A DNA stretch of 64,000 nucleotides from the NCBI GenBank assembly GCA_020848905.1, contig JADLHG010000062.1:1-64000 (forward strand), in the 5' to 3' direction. The stretch is from Deltaproteobacteria bacterium (GTDB lineage: Bacteria > Myxococcota_A > Polyangia > GCA-2747355 > JADLHG01). The position numbers and the translations under genes were made by a program. Of the stretch, positions 44,437 to 53,374 are shown piece after piece; within the stretch, counting starts at the first letter, position 1; every line of letters begins with the position of its first letter. The notes beneath the pieces were generated by a model. That model was not told the DNA's origin and searched no databases. It saw nothing but the letters and a program-made list of their open reading frames with translations.

Positions 44437-46278
44437 ATGCGTCACCGAGCCGCCGCGCTATCGCTCTGCCTCGCCGCCTGCGGAGGCGCTCCGTCGGGCC
44501 CCACCTCTGACGCCGCGCCCGCCGCCGACGGCGCGCTCTTTCGCTGCGAGACCCCGGGCCGCGCCTGCAACGCGCACGACCCGTGCGCCATCGATCCGGT
44601 CTGCGGCCCGGACCACCTCTGCCGCGCCACGCGCTTCCAGCTCTGCGACGACGGCCTCGACTGCACGGAGAACCTCTGCGAAGGGAGCGGGGCCTGCCGC
44701 TTCGCCCCCAAGCCCGGCTTCTGCGCGCTCCCGATCCGCCAGCCGGGCAAGACCACCGAGCTCCGCTGCTTCAAGGCCGAGGAGCGAAGCCCCCTCGATC
44801 CGTGCCAGAGCTGCGACCCGACGGGGGACCCCACCGCCTGGCACCCCGCCACCGGCGGCTCCTGCGATGACAAGAACGGCTGCACCAAGGACGACTACTG
44901 CAACGCGGGCCGCTGTACCGGCACCTACTACGGCGAGAAGTGCGCCGACGGCCTCTCCTGCACGGACGACCTCTGCGACGGCAAGGGGGGCTGCCTCGGC
45001 AACCAGCTCCGCGCGAGCTCGTGCCTGGTCGACAAGAAGTGCTTCACCGCCGGCGACACGGACGCCAAGAGCTGCAGCAGCTGCGAGCCCAAGACCTCGC
45101 AGGAGGCCTTCACGCCACTCGCGGTCTTCTGCCGCATCAACGGGCTCTGCTACAAGCCGGGGCAGAAGGACGACACCGGCTGCTACGTCTGCGACCCGGT
45201 CCGCAACCCGAACGACTGGTCGGCGGTGGCCGGCCTCTGCCTGATCGACGGCGCGTGCTTTCGCAAGGGCGACACGAACGACGGGGGCTGCGGCGTCTGC
45301 GATCCGAGCCTGAGCAGCTCCGCCTGGAGCATCCCGGGCGACGCCTGCTACATCGACGGCCTGTGCCGCAAGCCCGACGAGCTCGACGACACGGGCTGCG
45401 GGAAATGCATCCCGTCGAAGAGCAAGCTCGAGTGGACCCCGGTCCCCGACCGCTGCCTGATCGACGGCGCCTGCTACACGCCGGGCGCGACGAACCAGGG
45501 CGGCTGTGGCGAGTGCGTCCCCGCCGAGAGCCCGACGCGCTGGCGCGTGAAGGGCGCCGCGTGCCTCATCGGAAACGTCTGCCGTACGAGCGGCGAGCTG
45601 GACCCCACCGCCTGCGCGGCCTGCGCGCCCGACAAGAGCAAGACCGACTGGAGCCCTCTCTCCGGCAAGTGCGTGATCGCCGGGGTCTGCTTCTCCGACG
45701 GGCAGAAGGACGCGACCGGGTGCCTGGCCTGCAGCACCGCGCAGAACCCGAAGGACTGGAGCCCTGCCGCCGGCAGTCAGACGAGCTTCTGGGACTTCGA
45801 GAGCGGTGCGCTCCCCATCGGCTGGGCCGTGCTGAACAAGGACCCCGTGGTGGGCTGGCAGGTGAGCCCGCGCCGGCCGTTCGCGGGCAAGCAGAGCGTC
45901 TATTACGGCCACCCGAAGAACGGGAACTACGTCTCGGGAGGCGCGAACCGCGGCACGCTCACGACCTCCTCGGTCGCGCTCCCGACGGGCAAGAAGGCGG
46001 CCCTCCGCTTCCGCCTCTGGATGGACACCGAGGCGGGCGAGAACTACGACCGGTTCGCGCTCACCGCGCTCGACGGCGCGGGTAACACTGTGGTCTGGAA
46101 GAAGACCAGCGCCACCGTGCCCCGCATGCGCCAGTGGCTGGAGATCCTCGTGGACCTCACGAGCCTCGCCGGCCGCACCGTGCGCCTCGAGTGGAAGCTC
46201 GACACGGGGGACGGCATCGCCAACCAGGGCGAGGGCATCTACATCGACGACGTGACGGTCTATACGAACTGCCCCTGA
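44437..46278 (+). CDS. Cysteine-rich repeat lipoprotein with C-terminal jelly-roll-like domain
   Basis: This 613-residue lipoprotein has lipobox LAAC. After three EGF-like Cys clusters (such as DGLSCTDDLCDGKGGC) come seven units of about 45 residues with the pattern C-x-I-D-G-x-C ... GC-x-x-C-x-P ... W. From about residue 450 a beta-sandwich-like domain follows, containing FWDFESGALPIGW and ending IYIDDVTVYTNCP. This resembles adhesion or carbohydrate-binding domains of the MAM/jelly-roll kind. It is likely a surface adhesin. The final coding bases are repeated 785 bases downstream, beyond the toxin-antitoxin genes. Confidence 0.78.
   Translation: MRHRAAALSLCLAACGGAPSGPTSDAAPAADGALFRCETPGRACNAHDPCAIDPVCGPDHLCRATRFQLCDDGLDCTENLCEGSGACRFAPKPGFCALPIRQPGKTTELRCFKAEERSPLDPCQSCDPTGDPTAWHPATGGSCDDKNGCTKDDYCNAGRCTGTYYGEKCADGLSCTDDLCDGKGGCLGNQLRASSCLVDKKCFTAGDTDAKSCSSCEPKTSQEAFTPLAVFCRINGLCYKPGQKDDTGCYVCDPVRNPNDWSAVAGLCLIDGACFRKGDTNDGGCGVCDPSLSSSAWSIPGDACYIDGLCRKPDELDDTGCGKCIPSKSKLEWTPVPDRCLIDGACYTPGATNQGGCGECVPAESPTRWRVKGAACLIGNVCRTSGELDPTACAACAPDKSKTDWSPLSGKCVIAGVCFSDGQKDATGCLACSTAQNPKDWSPAAGSQTSFWDFESGALPIGWAVLNKDPVVGWQVSPRRPFAGKQSVYYGHPKNGNYVSGGANRGTLTTSSVALPTGKKAALRFRLWMDTEAGENYDRFALTALDGAGNTVVWKKTSATVPRMRQWLEILVDLTSLAGRTVRLEWKLDTGDGIANQGEGIYIDDVTVYTNCP
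46228..46265 (+). repeat. 38-base direct repeat, left copy
   Basis: This is the last part of the cysteine-rich gene, encoding GIYIDDVTVYT. It is identical over 38 bases to 47013-47050. Together the copies flank the toxin-antitoxin genes. Confidence 0.9.
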
Positions 46279-46319
46279 ATGCGGCTGGGCGAAGACCACA
46301 AGCGATTCATTTCCAGACT

Positions 46320-46338
46320 TGTTAAAGGACTATTAACA
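46320..46338 (+). promoter_or_regulatory. Inverted repeat before the antitoxin gene
   Basis: TGTTAA and TTAACA form a perfect inverted repeat with a seven-base spacer, inside an AT-rich stretch 17 bases before the antitoxin start. Type II antitoxins commonly bind such operators to repress their own operon. Exact -35 and -10 boxes were not assigned. Confidence 0.5.
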
Positions 46339-46354
46339 GGTCAGTATTAAATCC

Positions 46355-46648
46355 ATGAAAGCGCTGCGCGTCTCGGAAGACATCGTCCCCGTGAGCGAGT
46401 TCAAGGCCCAGGCCGCCGAGTGGTTGCGACGTCTGACGACCACGGGACAGCCCCTGGTGATCACCCAGAACGGCAAGCCCGCCGGCGTTCTTCTCTCGCC
46501 CGAGGCCTACGACGAGCTCGCCGAACGGGCGCGCTTCGTCGCTGCAGTAGAGGATGGGCTCGCCGATTCGCAGGCCGGCCGCTTGACCGACCAGGCCACG
46601 TTGGCGGCGGAGCTGAAGGCCCGGTATCGCGCGCGCCCCCGCCGATGA
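46355..46648 (+). CDS. Type II antitoxin, Phd/YefM family
   Basis: This 97-residue protein has the typical Phd/YefM N terminus: VSEFKAQAAEWLRRLTTTGQPLVITQNGKPAGVLLSPEAYDEL. The C-terminal tail is basic and probably wraps the toxin. It is expected to neutralise the ParE-like toxin encoded immediately downstream and to repress the operon through the inverted repeat upstream. Overlap with the toxin gene (ATGA) is normal for such pairs. Confidence 0.9.
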   Translation: MKALRVSEDIVPVSEFKAQAAEWLRRLTTTGQPLVITQNGKPAGVLLSPEAYDELAERARFVAAVEDGLADSQAGRLTDQATLAAELKARYRARPRR

Positions 46649-47007
46649 CCTCCCGAGGGCGCGGCGGACGACGGCGCGGCGCCCGGCCCGTCGTACGCTG
46701 GACCGATCGAGCTCGCCGGGACCTACTCCAGATCGGCGACCACATCGCGGCGGATAACCCGGCGGCCGCTGAGAGCTGGGTGGCGAAGCTCCTGGAGCTC
46801 GCGGCCCGCGCGGGCGCGCTTCCTCGTGCCGGACGCCGCGTCCCGGAAATCGGCCGCGACGACGTCCGGGAGGTCTTCCTGCGGACCTATCGACTGGTCT
46901 ACCGCGTCACCGACGACGGCATTCACGTGCTCACGGTGTCGGAGGGACATCGCCTCCTTCCGCGAGAGGTGCTGGCGGACGACGCCCTGAAGGGCGGCAA
47001 CGAATAG
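46645..47007 (+). CDS. Type II toxin, RelE/ParE family
   Basis: This 120-residue protein has a basic N-terminal tail, then the ParE-like core VRWTDRARRDLLQIGDHIAADNPAAAESWV ... GRRVPEIGRDDVREVFLRTYRLVYRV. The pattern Arg-x-Val-Pro-Glu and the final strand IHVLTVSEGHRLLP are typical. Family members inhibit gyrase (ParE) or cleave mRNA (RelE); sequence favours the ParE side. It starts in the antitoxin stop. Confidence 0.88.
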   Translation: MTSRGRGGRRRGARPVVRWTDRARRDLLQIGDHIAADNPAAAESWVAKLLELAARAGALPRAGRRVPEIGRDDVREVFLRTYRLVYRVTDDGIHVLTVSEGHRLLPREVLADDALKGGNE

Positions 47008-47012
47008 AGCCC

Positions 47013-47063
47013 GGCGAGGGCATCTACATCGACGACGTGACGGTCTATACTGCCTGCCCATGA
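47013..47063 (+). pseudogene. Remnant 3' end of a cysteine-rich-lipoprotein paralogue
   Basis: The 38 bases at 47013-47050 equal 46228-46265, and the next bases continue the same reading frame to VYTACP and a TGA stop at 47061-47063; the intact gene ends VYTNCP. The stop overlaps the next ATG (ATGA), as between real operon partners. The simplest reading is the tail of a lost paralogue. Everything upstream of the tail is missing and is replaced by the toxin-antitoxin genes. Confidence 0.7.
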
Positions 47064-47509
47064 TCGCGTCGCGCTCCTCGCTCGGACAGGCTCTCGTCGT
47101 CGTCATCCTCGCCGTCGCCCTTCTGCCCGCCTGCACCTGCGGCCCGAGGGAAACCCCGCGCACACCGGACGCCGCGCTCGGCGGGACGCCCGGTCGGCTG
47201 CCCGATCTCCGCCAGCACGCGAAGCGTGCCGCCCTCTACACCAAGGAGACGCGCCGTCGGCTCGTCGGCGGGCACCCACCGGTCGCGCCCGCGCGAGTGC
47301 TGGTGCGCGTCGCGAACGAGCTGCCGAGCGTCGGCGTGCCCGCGAGTTTCGCGGCGTGGCGGCGAGCTATGGGCGAGAAGGCGCAGGGCCTGGCCGCGGG
47401 GGCACCGCCCAAACCGGCGTACAACGCGGTCGTCGAGACCTGCGTCGCCTGTCATCGGCTGTACGCCCCGAAGACCGTCCCTGCGATGGAGGCGTTTCGG
47501 CTGCCGTGA
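47060..47509 (+). CDS. Cytochrome c'-like haem lipoprotein
   Basis: This 149-residue protein has a lipoprotein signal with lipobox LPAC. A single haem-binding CVACH lies near the C terminus in NAVVETCVACHRLY, the placement seen in class II (c'-type) cytochromes, followed by a short helix with APKTVP. The preceding sequence is helical. It would be an exported, membrane-anchored electron-transfer or gas-binding protein. The start overlaps the remnant stop codon in an ATGA, which supports 47060 and suggests it was once coupled to the lost paralogue. Confidence 0.65.
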   Translation: MIASRSSLGQALVVVILAVALLPACTCGPRETPRTPDAALGGTPGRLPDLRQHAKRAALYTKETRRRLVGGHPPVAPARVLVRVANELPSVGVPASFAAWRRAMGEKAQGLAAGAPPKPAYNAVVETCVACHRLYAPKTVPAMEAFRLP

Positions 47510-47546
47510 GGGGGACGGGTTCAGGCCCGTCGCCGGGTAGCCGTCC

Positions 47547-47600
47547 GCAATCTTTGCGCACCCCTGCAAGCTTTGCCGGCGGGGCGCCTCTCGGCAGTAT
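47547..47600 (+). promoter_or_regulatory. Paired GCAA-N3-TTGC motif and promoter upstream of pilY1
   Basis: GCAATCTTTGC at 47547-47557 and GCAAGCTTTGC at 47566-47576 are both imperfectly palindromic and 19 bases apart. A possible promoter has TTTGCC at 47572-47577 and CAGTAT at 47595-47600 with 17 bases between them, so the second motif overlaps the -35. A related pair lies upstream of the minor pilin operon at 54090. Confidence 0.55.
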
Positions 47601-47685
47601 CCAACCGATGGAAATCACAACGTTGGGGGAAATCGCCACCTCGGCACGGACGATGCACCTCCGGGCTCCAGCCGAAGGAGCGTCC

Positions 47686-50600
47686 ATGCGTCGCACCGCT
47701 CTCCTCTCCTTAATCGTTGCCCTGCTCATCCCCGGGCCGGCCCCTCGCGCCCGTCTGAATCCCCTCCGAGTGCTCACCTCCCAGACCGTGCGGCCGGAGA
47801 TCTTGTTCGCTATCGACCTCTCGGGGTCGATGCGCCAGGTCCCAGGTTCAGGTGCCTGGCAGGGCGCCGGCTGTATGGCCACCAACACCGAGATCGACAA
47901 GTGCGGAGATGGCATCTGCAGCGGCTATGAAACCACCTCGAGCTGCGCCAACGACTGCAGAAACATCGACGACAACTCGAGCACCGCATCGGTGCGCCAG
48001 ACCGCCGGTTCCGCCGAGCAGTGCATGAACACGACCTCCGGCAGCAGCAGGCAGGGCATGACCGAACGGGCGCTGAGGAACGTGTTGCCGCTCGTCCGCT
48101 CGGCGAGCGTGGGCCTCGCGGGATTCAAGATGACGGGCTACTACGAATACTTCACGGGCTCGTATGCGGTCAGCTCCTGCGGCGCGTGCTCCGGGACCAC
48201 CGGGACCTGCGGCTCCTGCAAGAAGGTCACGGTTTTTCTCAGCGAGCTCGAGCTCAGGTCCGCGGCGGTATGGACGGGTGGCCTGGGCTGGGACAACACG
48301 AATAACAAGCCCGTGACGAGCTTCACCGTCAACAGCACGGTCTACACGCTCCTCTCGGGCGCGGGGCTCGCCATCACCACGGACAGCCTCTATAGACGGT
48401 TGAGCTCCGGGGTCTACGTCTACAAGCGATTCTCGTGGTCCACCACGAACGGCAAGGCCTATAACGACGGCACCAACGACTGGGAGTATCTGGGCAGCTA
48501 CTATGCCTACATGCAGGTCCCTCGGTCGTCGGCGACGACCTCGACAATCAGCACGACCTACAAGGGCCCGCAGTACGTGAGCGGGAGCTCCACGTACGTC
48601 TACCGGCGGTTCAAGAAGGACGGTGCACCTGCAGGGAATCCGATGCAAGGCATCTCCAGAGACCCGGCGGACGGTTCCGAGATCATCATCCCGCTCCTGC
48701 AGCCGACGAGCACCACGCCGCAGTCGACCTTCGATGACAACGTGGCCAAGATCGTGGCGCGCTTCAATCGCGTGGACAACGGCGGGTTCTTCATGAAGAC
48801 CAACACGCCGACGGAGGCGCTCGTCCAGCTCGCCCAATCGCACTTCGCGGCACGTGCAGCCGGCACGTCGCCTTACACGACGCCCGATGCCGCCGCGGGT
48901 TGCCGTTCGCGCGTCGTGATCTTGCTGAGCGACGGCGAGCACAACATCGGCAGTCCTCCCTCGGGGGCGACTCAGACGCTCTACGCCGCATATCCCTCGA
49001 ATCCGATCAAGACCTACGCGGTGGCCTTGCCCAATCTGACCAGCACGGCCCTGGCCGAGCTCGACACCATCGCTGACGCTGGAGACGACGGCGAGATGAA
49101 CGGCAGCGCCACCGCTATCAGCTCGAACAACGAGGACGACCTCGTAGAGGCGCTCAAGGAGCTCTTTGCGGAGCTCCTCCAGGGCGACTACACGACGACC
49201 CAAGCGGGGGTGGCTACATCGGCCGGCAGCACGCTCACCGGGAACGTAGCACTCGTCCCCTCGACGGAGTATCCGAGCTGGCAGGGGCGGCTGCGGGCCT
49301 ACAACCTGCTCAAGGCATCCACGGACCCGGACTTCCTGATGTGGGAGGCGGGGGCTGTTCTCGCGGCGCGCACGAGCCCTCGCGCGCTCTACACCGGTCC
49401 CAACACGAGCGGGGCCACGACGCCCATTGCCGTTTCGACCTCCAACCTGACGGCGGTGAAGGCCGCCTGGAGTCGGTCGGGCGCCACCTTGCCCACGGAC
49501 GCCGAGGTCACAGCCACGATCAACTACATCACGCAGAAGAAGCTCGCCCCCTTGCTCAACTCCGTGCCGGCCGTCGTGGCGGCCCCTCCCAAGTACAGCT
49601 CGAGCAACCTTTCGGGGCACGACACCTTCGAGACGACCTACGAGAACCGCGAGGCCTTGGCCTACGTGGCCTCGAACGACGGAGTGCTGCACGCTTTCCG
49701 TATCGCCGACGGGACCGAGGCCTTCGGCTACATCTCGCCCGACGCGTGGCCCAGGATCTACGCGCTCTACAAGGCGGGGGGGCAGGACCTGGACCTGACG
49801 AGGTTCCGCTGGATCCTGGCCAACTCCCCGCGCGTCGAGGACGTAAAGGTCTCCAGCTCGGCCGCATGGGCCACGCAGCTCGCTCTGAACTACGGCCCGG
49901 GCGGGGACCAGTTCGTGGTGCTGGACATCACGAACCCGAGCACCTGCACGAGCGGCGTCTGCACGCTGAACAGCCCGCCGTTCACGACCAAGTCCTACTC
50001 GCGGGACCTCGGCACGAGCGTGACGAACTACATCGCCGAGACCTGGTCGCTCCCGGCCTTCTTCTACGTCAAGCAGGGGGCCAACACCCTGAGCGCGGCG
50101 GCCTACGCGAGCGGCTACATCCCCCCCAGCGGTACGGGCACGGACGAGCGCTACTACATCTATCAGGACACCCTCTGGACGGGGAGCTCCGCGAGCACCT
50201 ATACCCTCGCCCCGCTGACCAGCACGAACGCCCCCAAGGTGGACTACGCGGTGGTGGCCGACAGCGTGGCGGTGATCAATCCCGACGACCAGCGCACGAT
50301 CGTAGCCACCTATCAGGTGGACGCCAACGGCCGCTTCATGCGCTTCGAGGCCGGCAAGACCACGCCGTCGAGCAAGGTGAAGACGCTCCTCGACGGCAGC
50401 TCCGGTGGCGCAGGCGCCCCGCACCCCTTCCTCCTCGCCCCCGCGGCGATCTACCGCGGCTCGAGCCGGGCCACCTTCGCCGTCATGTCCGGGGCCTTCA
50501 TGGAGGAGGGCGCCTGGATGAGCAACGCCTCGTACGAGTCCAAGGTCTGGCTGCGCACCGACGACAACGGCACGCTCCAGTCTTCGGACAGCTTCACCTG

Positions 50601-51042
50601 CGCGATCAGCCAGGTCTGCGGCACGGCCTGCTACAACGGGGGAACCGTGGCGGCGGATTGCACGGCGCCGTCGGTGCGGGCGCTCCCCGTCTCGTCGCCG
50701 ATCCTCGTCGAGAATAAGCTCAACAGCTCCAACATCGAGGCTTTCTTCCTCTACTACGACCCGCCCGCGGCGCAGTGCTCGGGCAATCAGATCGCGCTCG
50801 GAACGAGCTACGTCTTCCGCGTCAGCACCACCGGCGCGACCCAGAACCTGATGAAGATGAAGACCTACCCGAACACCATCGCGTCGGGGCTCTCCATCGT
50901 GGGCGGCGGTACGGAGATCGTGGTCAGCAAGTCGGCCAAGGGCACGGGCGCGCAGGCCAGCGTCGAGACCTTCAGCGGCGGCGCGCTCTCCGGCGGCTCA
51001 TCGGGCACCCCGGGGATGGAGTCCTGGCGCGAAGTCCGGTAG
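47686..51042 (+). CDS. pilY1: Type IV pilus tip-associated protein PilY1-like
   Basis: This 1118-residue exported protein starts at the ATG 47686, five bases after AAGGAG. An N-terminal VWA-like domain has the metal site DLSGSM in ILFAIDLSGSM. A Cys-containing CGDGICSGYETTSSC segment follows, resembling a calcium-binding insert. The C-terminal half begins with the PilY1/PilC propeller signature, YVASNDGVLHAFRIADGTEAF, and contains YIYQDTLW. PilY1 sits at the pilus tip with minor pilins and affects adhesion, retraction and surface sensing. The minor pilin genes are 3.2 kb downstream. Confidence 0.88.
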   Translation: MRRTALLSLIVALLIPGPAPRARLNPLRVLTSQTVRPEILFAIDLSGSMRQVPGSGAWQGAGCMATNTEIDKCGDGICSGYETTSSCANDCRNIDDNSSTASVRQTAGSAEQCMNTTSGSSRQGMTERALRNVLPLVRSASVGLAGFKMTGYYEYFTGSYAVSSCGACSGTTGTCGSCKKVTVFLSELELRSAAVWTGGLGWDNTNNKPVTSFTVNSTVYTLLSGAGLAITTDSLYRRLSSGVYVYKRFSWSTTNGKAYNDGTNDWEYLGSYYAYMQVPRSSATTSTISTTYKGPQYVSGSSTYVYRRFKKDGAPAGNPMQGISRDPADGSEIIIPLLQPTSTTPQSTFDDNVAKIVARFNRVDNGGFFMKTNTPTEALVQLAQSHFAARAAGTSPYTTPDAAAGCRSRVVILLSDGEHNIGSPPSGATQTLYAAYPSNPIKTYAVALPNLTSTALAELDTIADAGDDGEMNGSATAISSNNEDDLVEALKELFAELLQGDYTTTQAGVATSAGSTLTGNVALVPSTEYPSWQGRLRAYNLLKASTDPDFLMWEAGAVLAARTSPRALYTGPNTSGATTPIAVSTSNLTAVKAAWSRSGATLPTDAEVTATINYITQKKLAPLLNSVPAVVAAPPKYSSSNLSGHDTFETTYENREALAYVASNDGVLHAFRIADGTEAFGYISPDAWPRIYALYKAGGQDLDLTRFRWILANSPRVEDVKVSSSAAWATQLALNYGPGGDQFVVLDITNPSTCTSGVCTLNSPPFTTKSYSRDLGTSVTNYIAETWSLPAFFYVKQGANTLSAAAYASGYIPPSGTGTDERYYIYQDTLWTGSSASTYTLAPLTSTNAPKVDYAVVADSVAVINPDDQRTIVATYQVDANGRFMRFEAGKTTPSSKVKTLLDGSSGGAGAPHPFLLAPAAIYRGSSRATFAVMSGAFMEEGAWMSNASYESKVWLRTDDNGTLQSSDSFTCAISQVCGTACYNGGTVAADCTAPSVRALPVSSPILVENKLNSSNIEAFFLYYDPPAAQCSGNQIALGTSYVFRVSTTGATQNLMKMKTYPNTIASGLSIVGGGTEIVVSKSAKGTGAQASVETFSGGALSGGSSGTPGMESWREVR

Positions 51043-51117
51043 TGGAGCACGGGCTCTGCGCGTCGCTAGCCGGCGTCGGGAGCACCACAGCCGATCAGCT
51101 CGTTCCGCGCCGGCCCC

Positions 51118-51630
51118 TCACTCCTTCGGATCGATGATGGTGGCGCAGCGTCCCTTGAAGCAGATGGCGTTGTTGCCGCAGCGGCGACCGCACACGCCGC
51201 AGTTGTGCTGGTCGTTCTGAAGGTTCACGCAGCCCCCGGGACACCAGTTCGGCTTGGTCGGCGGACAGACGCGCGCATCCGGTGGCGGCGGAACGGCCCG
51301 ATCGGGCACGACGATGGAACCGTCGGAGCGCGAACCTTGATCGGGAGGACGTGATGCGCCGTCGACTCGCGCCGCCCCGTCGCCGCGACGGGCGTCCTGG
51401 CCCCGGGCCCCGTCGTGCCCCGCGATCCATCCGTCGGTGAAGCCGAGACCTCCGTCGCCCCCCGGCACGCAGAGGTCCTTCGCGCGATCGCAGACGAGCC
51501 CTTCACCGCACGGGTCCCCCGCCGCACAGCTCTCCGGCGGCGTCGGCATGCGGCTGCAACCGATGAGGAGCGACGCAGCGGCCAGGCCCCCAAGAACGAT
51601 CAGGAACGGTCGCAGCGCGGCGCGGTGCAC
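51118..51630 (-). CDS. Cysteine-rich lipoprotein of unknown function
   Basis: This 170-residue protein starts at a GTG. A lipoprotein signal ends at LLIGC. A first Cys group (CAAGDPCGEGLVCDRAKDLC) is followed by a Gly/Asp/Arg-rich linker and a second Cys group (CPPTKPNWCPGGCVNLQNDQHNCGVCGRRC), similar to tandem Cys modules of myxobacterial surface proteins. No enzyme motif is seen. It is transcribed away from the glutaredoxin-like gene in the same direction, 87 bases downstream of its stop. Confidence 0.62.
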   Translation of the reverse strand: MHRAALRPFLIVLGGLAAASLLIGCSRMPTPPESCAAGDPCGEGLVCDRAKDLCVPGGDGGLGFTDGWIAGHDGARGQDARRGDGAARVDGASRPPDQGSRSDGSIVVPDRAVPPPPDARVCPPTKPNWCPGGCVNLQNDQHNCGVCGRRCGNNAICFKGRCATIIDPKE

Positions 51631-51717
51631 GAGTTACAGGATACCACACCGAGCGTTGGGCTTCGGGTTCGGCGCGCGAGGCCTCTGCTATGGGAGGTGC
51701 AGCTTCCCCGGAAGTCG

Positions 51718-52581
51718 CTAGGACGGCGGGGGTTGCGCCAGGGCGGCCTCTACCTGCTGCGCGCTGAATCCCTGAAAGACGCGGCCGTTGATCACGATGA
51801 GCGGCACGACCCCTTGCCGCAGCCGGTAGCGCTGCTGGATCGCCGCGTACTGCTGCGCCGCCTCGGGGTTCTTCTCCACGTCCAGCTCGAGAAACGGAAT
51901 GCCGCGCTGCGCGAAGTAGGCCTTCGCGGACTTGCACGAGGGGCACCAAGCCGTCGTGAAGATGACCGCCTTCGGCTTGGCCTGCGCGCCCGCGGCGGCG
52001 CCTCCTGCGGTGCCGCCCGCCGCTGTCCCCGCCGCAGCCGTGGCCCGGGGCTTCCGTCGCTTGCGCGGCTTCTTCGGCCGCTGCGCCTCGGCGAGCGCGG
52101 CTTGCTTCTTCAGCTCGCTGAGCTTGGGCATCGCGCGATCCAGCCACGCGCTGCGCGGCTCCATCCAGACGCGGTAGCCGTGCGGCCCCTCCACCTTCCG
52201 CAGGTCCGCCACGTAGACCTGGTCCCCGGGCGGCCGGCTCTTCGGGTCGGTGACCATGACCAGGCTCCGCGCCGCGGCCTCCACGCTCGCGACCTGCTCG
52301 ACGGTGCGCATCTCCGCGCGGTGATCGAAGTAGGTGAAGAGCAGCCCGAGACCCTCGCGCACGGCGAGGACCGGGCGCAGGCCGGCTCGGCCGCCCGTCG
52401 CGTCGCCGCGCGCCGCGGGCGTGGGAACGGGCGTCGGAATAGGCGTCGGAGCGGGGGACGCCTGGCGTGCGGGCGCTCCCTCGCGCTGGCAGGAGCACAG
52501 GCCCCCCGCGAGCAGCAAGAGGGGCACGCACCAGAAACCGCGAAGGAGCCAGGGAGCAGGGACCGGCAGGCGGACGCGCAT
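51718..52581 (-). CDS. Glutaredoxin-domain lipoprotein
   Basis: This 287-residue protein has a lipoprotein signal with Cys after GLCS. The middle resembles a DUF4124-like or basic region, then a Lys/Arg/Ala-rich linker (PKKPRKRRKPRA). The C-terminal glutaredoxin domain has active site CPSC in FTTAWCPSCKSAKAYF and the cis-Pro in VVPLIVINGRVFQGF. It may act as a thiol-disulphide reductase at the membrane, perhaps on the many Cys-rich surface proteins encoded nearby. That link is inference. The ATG at 52581 is preferred to an upstream ATG because it gives the signal peptide. Confidence 0.75.
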   Translation of the reverse strand: MRVRLPVPAPWLLRGFWCVPLLLLAGGLCSCQREGAPARQASPAPTPIPTPVPTPAARGDATGGRAGLRPVLAVREGLGLLFTYFDHRAEMRTVEQVASVEAAARSLVMVTDPKSRPPGDQVYVADLRKVEGPHGYRVWMEPRSAWLDRAMPKLSELKKQAALAEAQRPKKPRKRRKPRATAAAGTAAGGTAGGAAAGAQAKPKAVIFTTAWCPSCKSAKAYFAQRGIPFLELDVEKNPEAAQQYAAIQQRYRLRQGVVPLIVINGRVFQGFSAQQVEAALAQPPPS

Positions 52582-52725
52582 CGCTTGTGTTCTATCGCAT
52601 TCGGGGCGCCGGCGCACCCGCTCGCCGGTCGCGCGCGCAGCGCCTCCCCGGCGAGCCGGTCGGAGCGCGGGGCACCATATCTGGTGGCATCCGGGCCTCA
52701 GCGCTTCAAGATGTGGTATTTGCGC

Positions 52726-52754
52726 TTGACGGAGCTCCCCGCCGTGCACAAAAT
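52726..52754 (+). promoter_or_regulatory. Promoter candidate of the ribbon-helix-helix gene
   Basis: TTGACG at 52726-52731 and CAAAAT at 52749-52754 are 17 bases apart, giving a leader of about 95 bases. The spacer 52582-52855 carries no other feature I can support. Confidence 0.4.
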
Positions 52755-52855
52755 AATCGGAACGAGCGTCGTAACAGCGTCAGTGCAGAACCGTCGGATA
52801 CAGCGGATTCGGACGTCGCCTCGGATGCGGCGACTATAGATGGAGGACCCGAGAG

Positions 52856-53299
52856 ATGGCGAAGAAGCAAACGCGGCGTAGCGTGTCTATCCGCGGACTC
52901 ACCTATGAAACCGTGCGGAAGTACTGCGAGCGCCACGGGCTCAGCATGAGCGAGTTCGTCGAGGAACGGATTTCCACCTTCTTCGGCAACGGCCAGGCGG
53001 CCGCGCCAACGGTGAAGGAAGCTCCGCCCCTGCCGGCGCGCGAACCTGCTGCCCGGCCGACCCCGGCACCGGTCAAGCCCGTCGTGGCCTCCGCCAAGCC
53101 CGCCCCCGCCCCCGCGAAGGCTGCTGCTCCGGCTCGTCCCGTGGCCCCGGCCCCGACCCCGGCGCCCGCCCCGGCCCGCGCGCCCTCGCCCGCCGCCGCA
53201 GCACCCGCCGCGAAGAGCGCGACGGCCCGTCAGGCGAAGGACCAGAGCCAGCTCAACACCGAGCAGCTCCACGACGCGGCCCGGCACTTCACCTTCTGA
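52856..53299 (+). CDS. Small protein with ribbon-helix-helix-like N terminus and Pro/Ala-rich tail
   Basis: This 147-residue protein has an N-terminal segment RRSVSIRGLTYETVRKYCERHGLSMSEFVEERIS that looks like an Arc-type strand-helix-helix. The middle (about 55-120) is a low-complexity Pro/Ala/Lys linker. It ends with a short conserved-looking helix LNTEQLHDAARHFTF. It may be a DNA-binding or scaffold protein. GGAGG lies 10 bases upstream of the ATG. Two small paralogous genes follow. Confidence 0.65.
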   Translation: MAKKQTRRSVSIRGLTYETVRKYCERHGLSMSEFVEERISTFFGNGQAAAPTVKEAPPLPAREPAARPTPAPVKPVVASAKPAPAPAKAAAPARPVAPAPTPAPAPARAPSPAAAAPAAKSATARQAKDQSQLNTEQLHDAARHFTF

Positions 53300-53374
53300 C
53301 CGCTCTAACCACGCGTTGATCGCCCGTGCCCCCCCGTGCTAGGGTGGCCCCGCCCCAAGCGGGCGGAGCTGAGC

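Noticed and set aside
46279-46350. A 23-codon open frame directly after the cysteine-rich gene stop
   Set aside because: It starts at an ATG adjoining the stop but has no ribosome binding site or recognisable sequence and covers the antitoxin operator.
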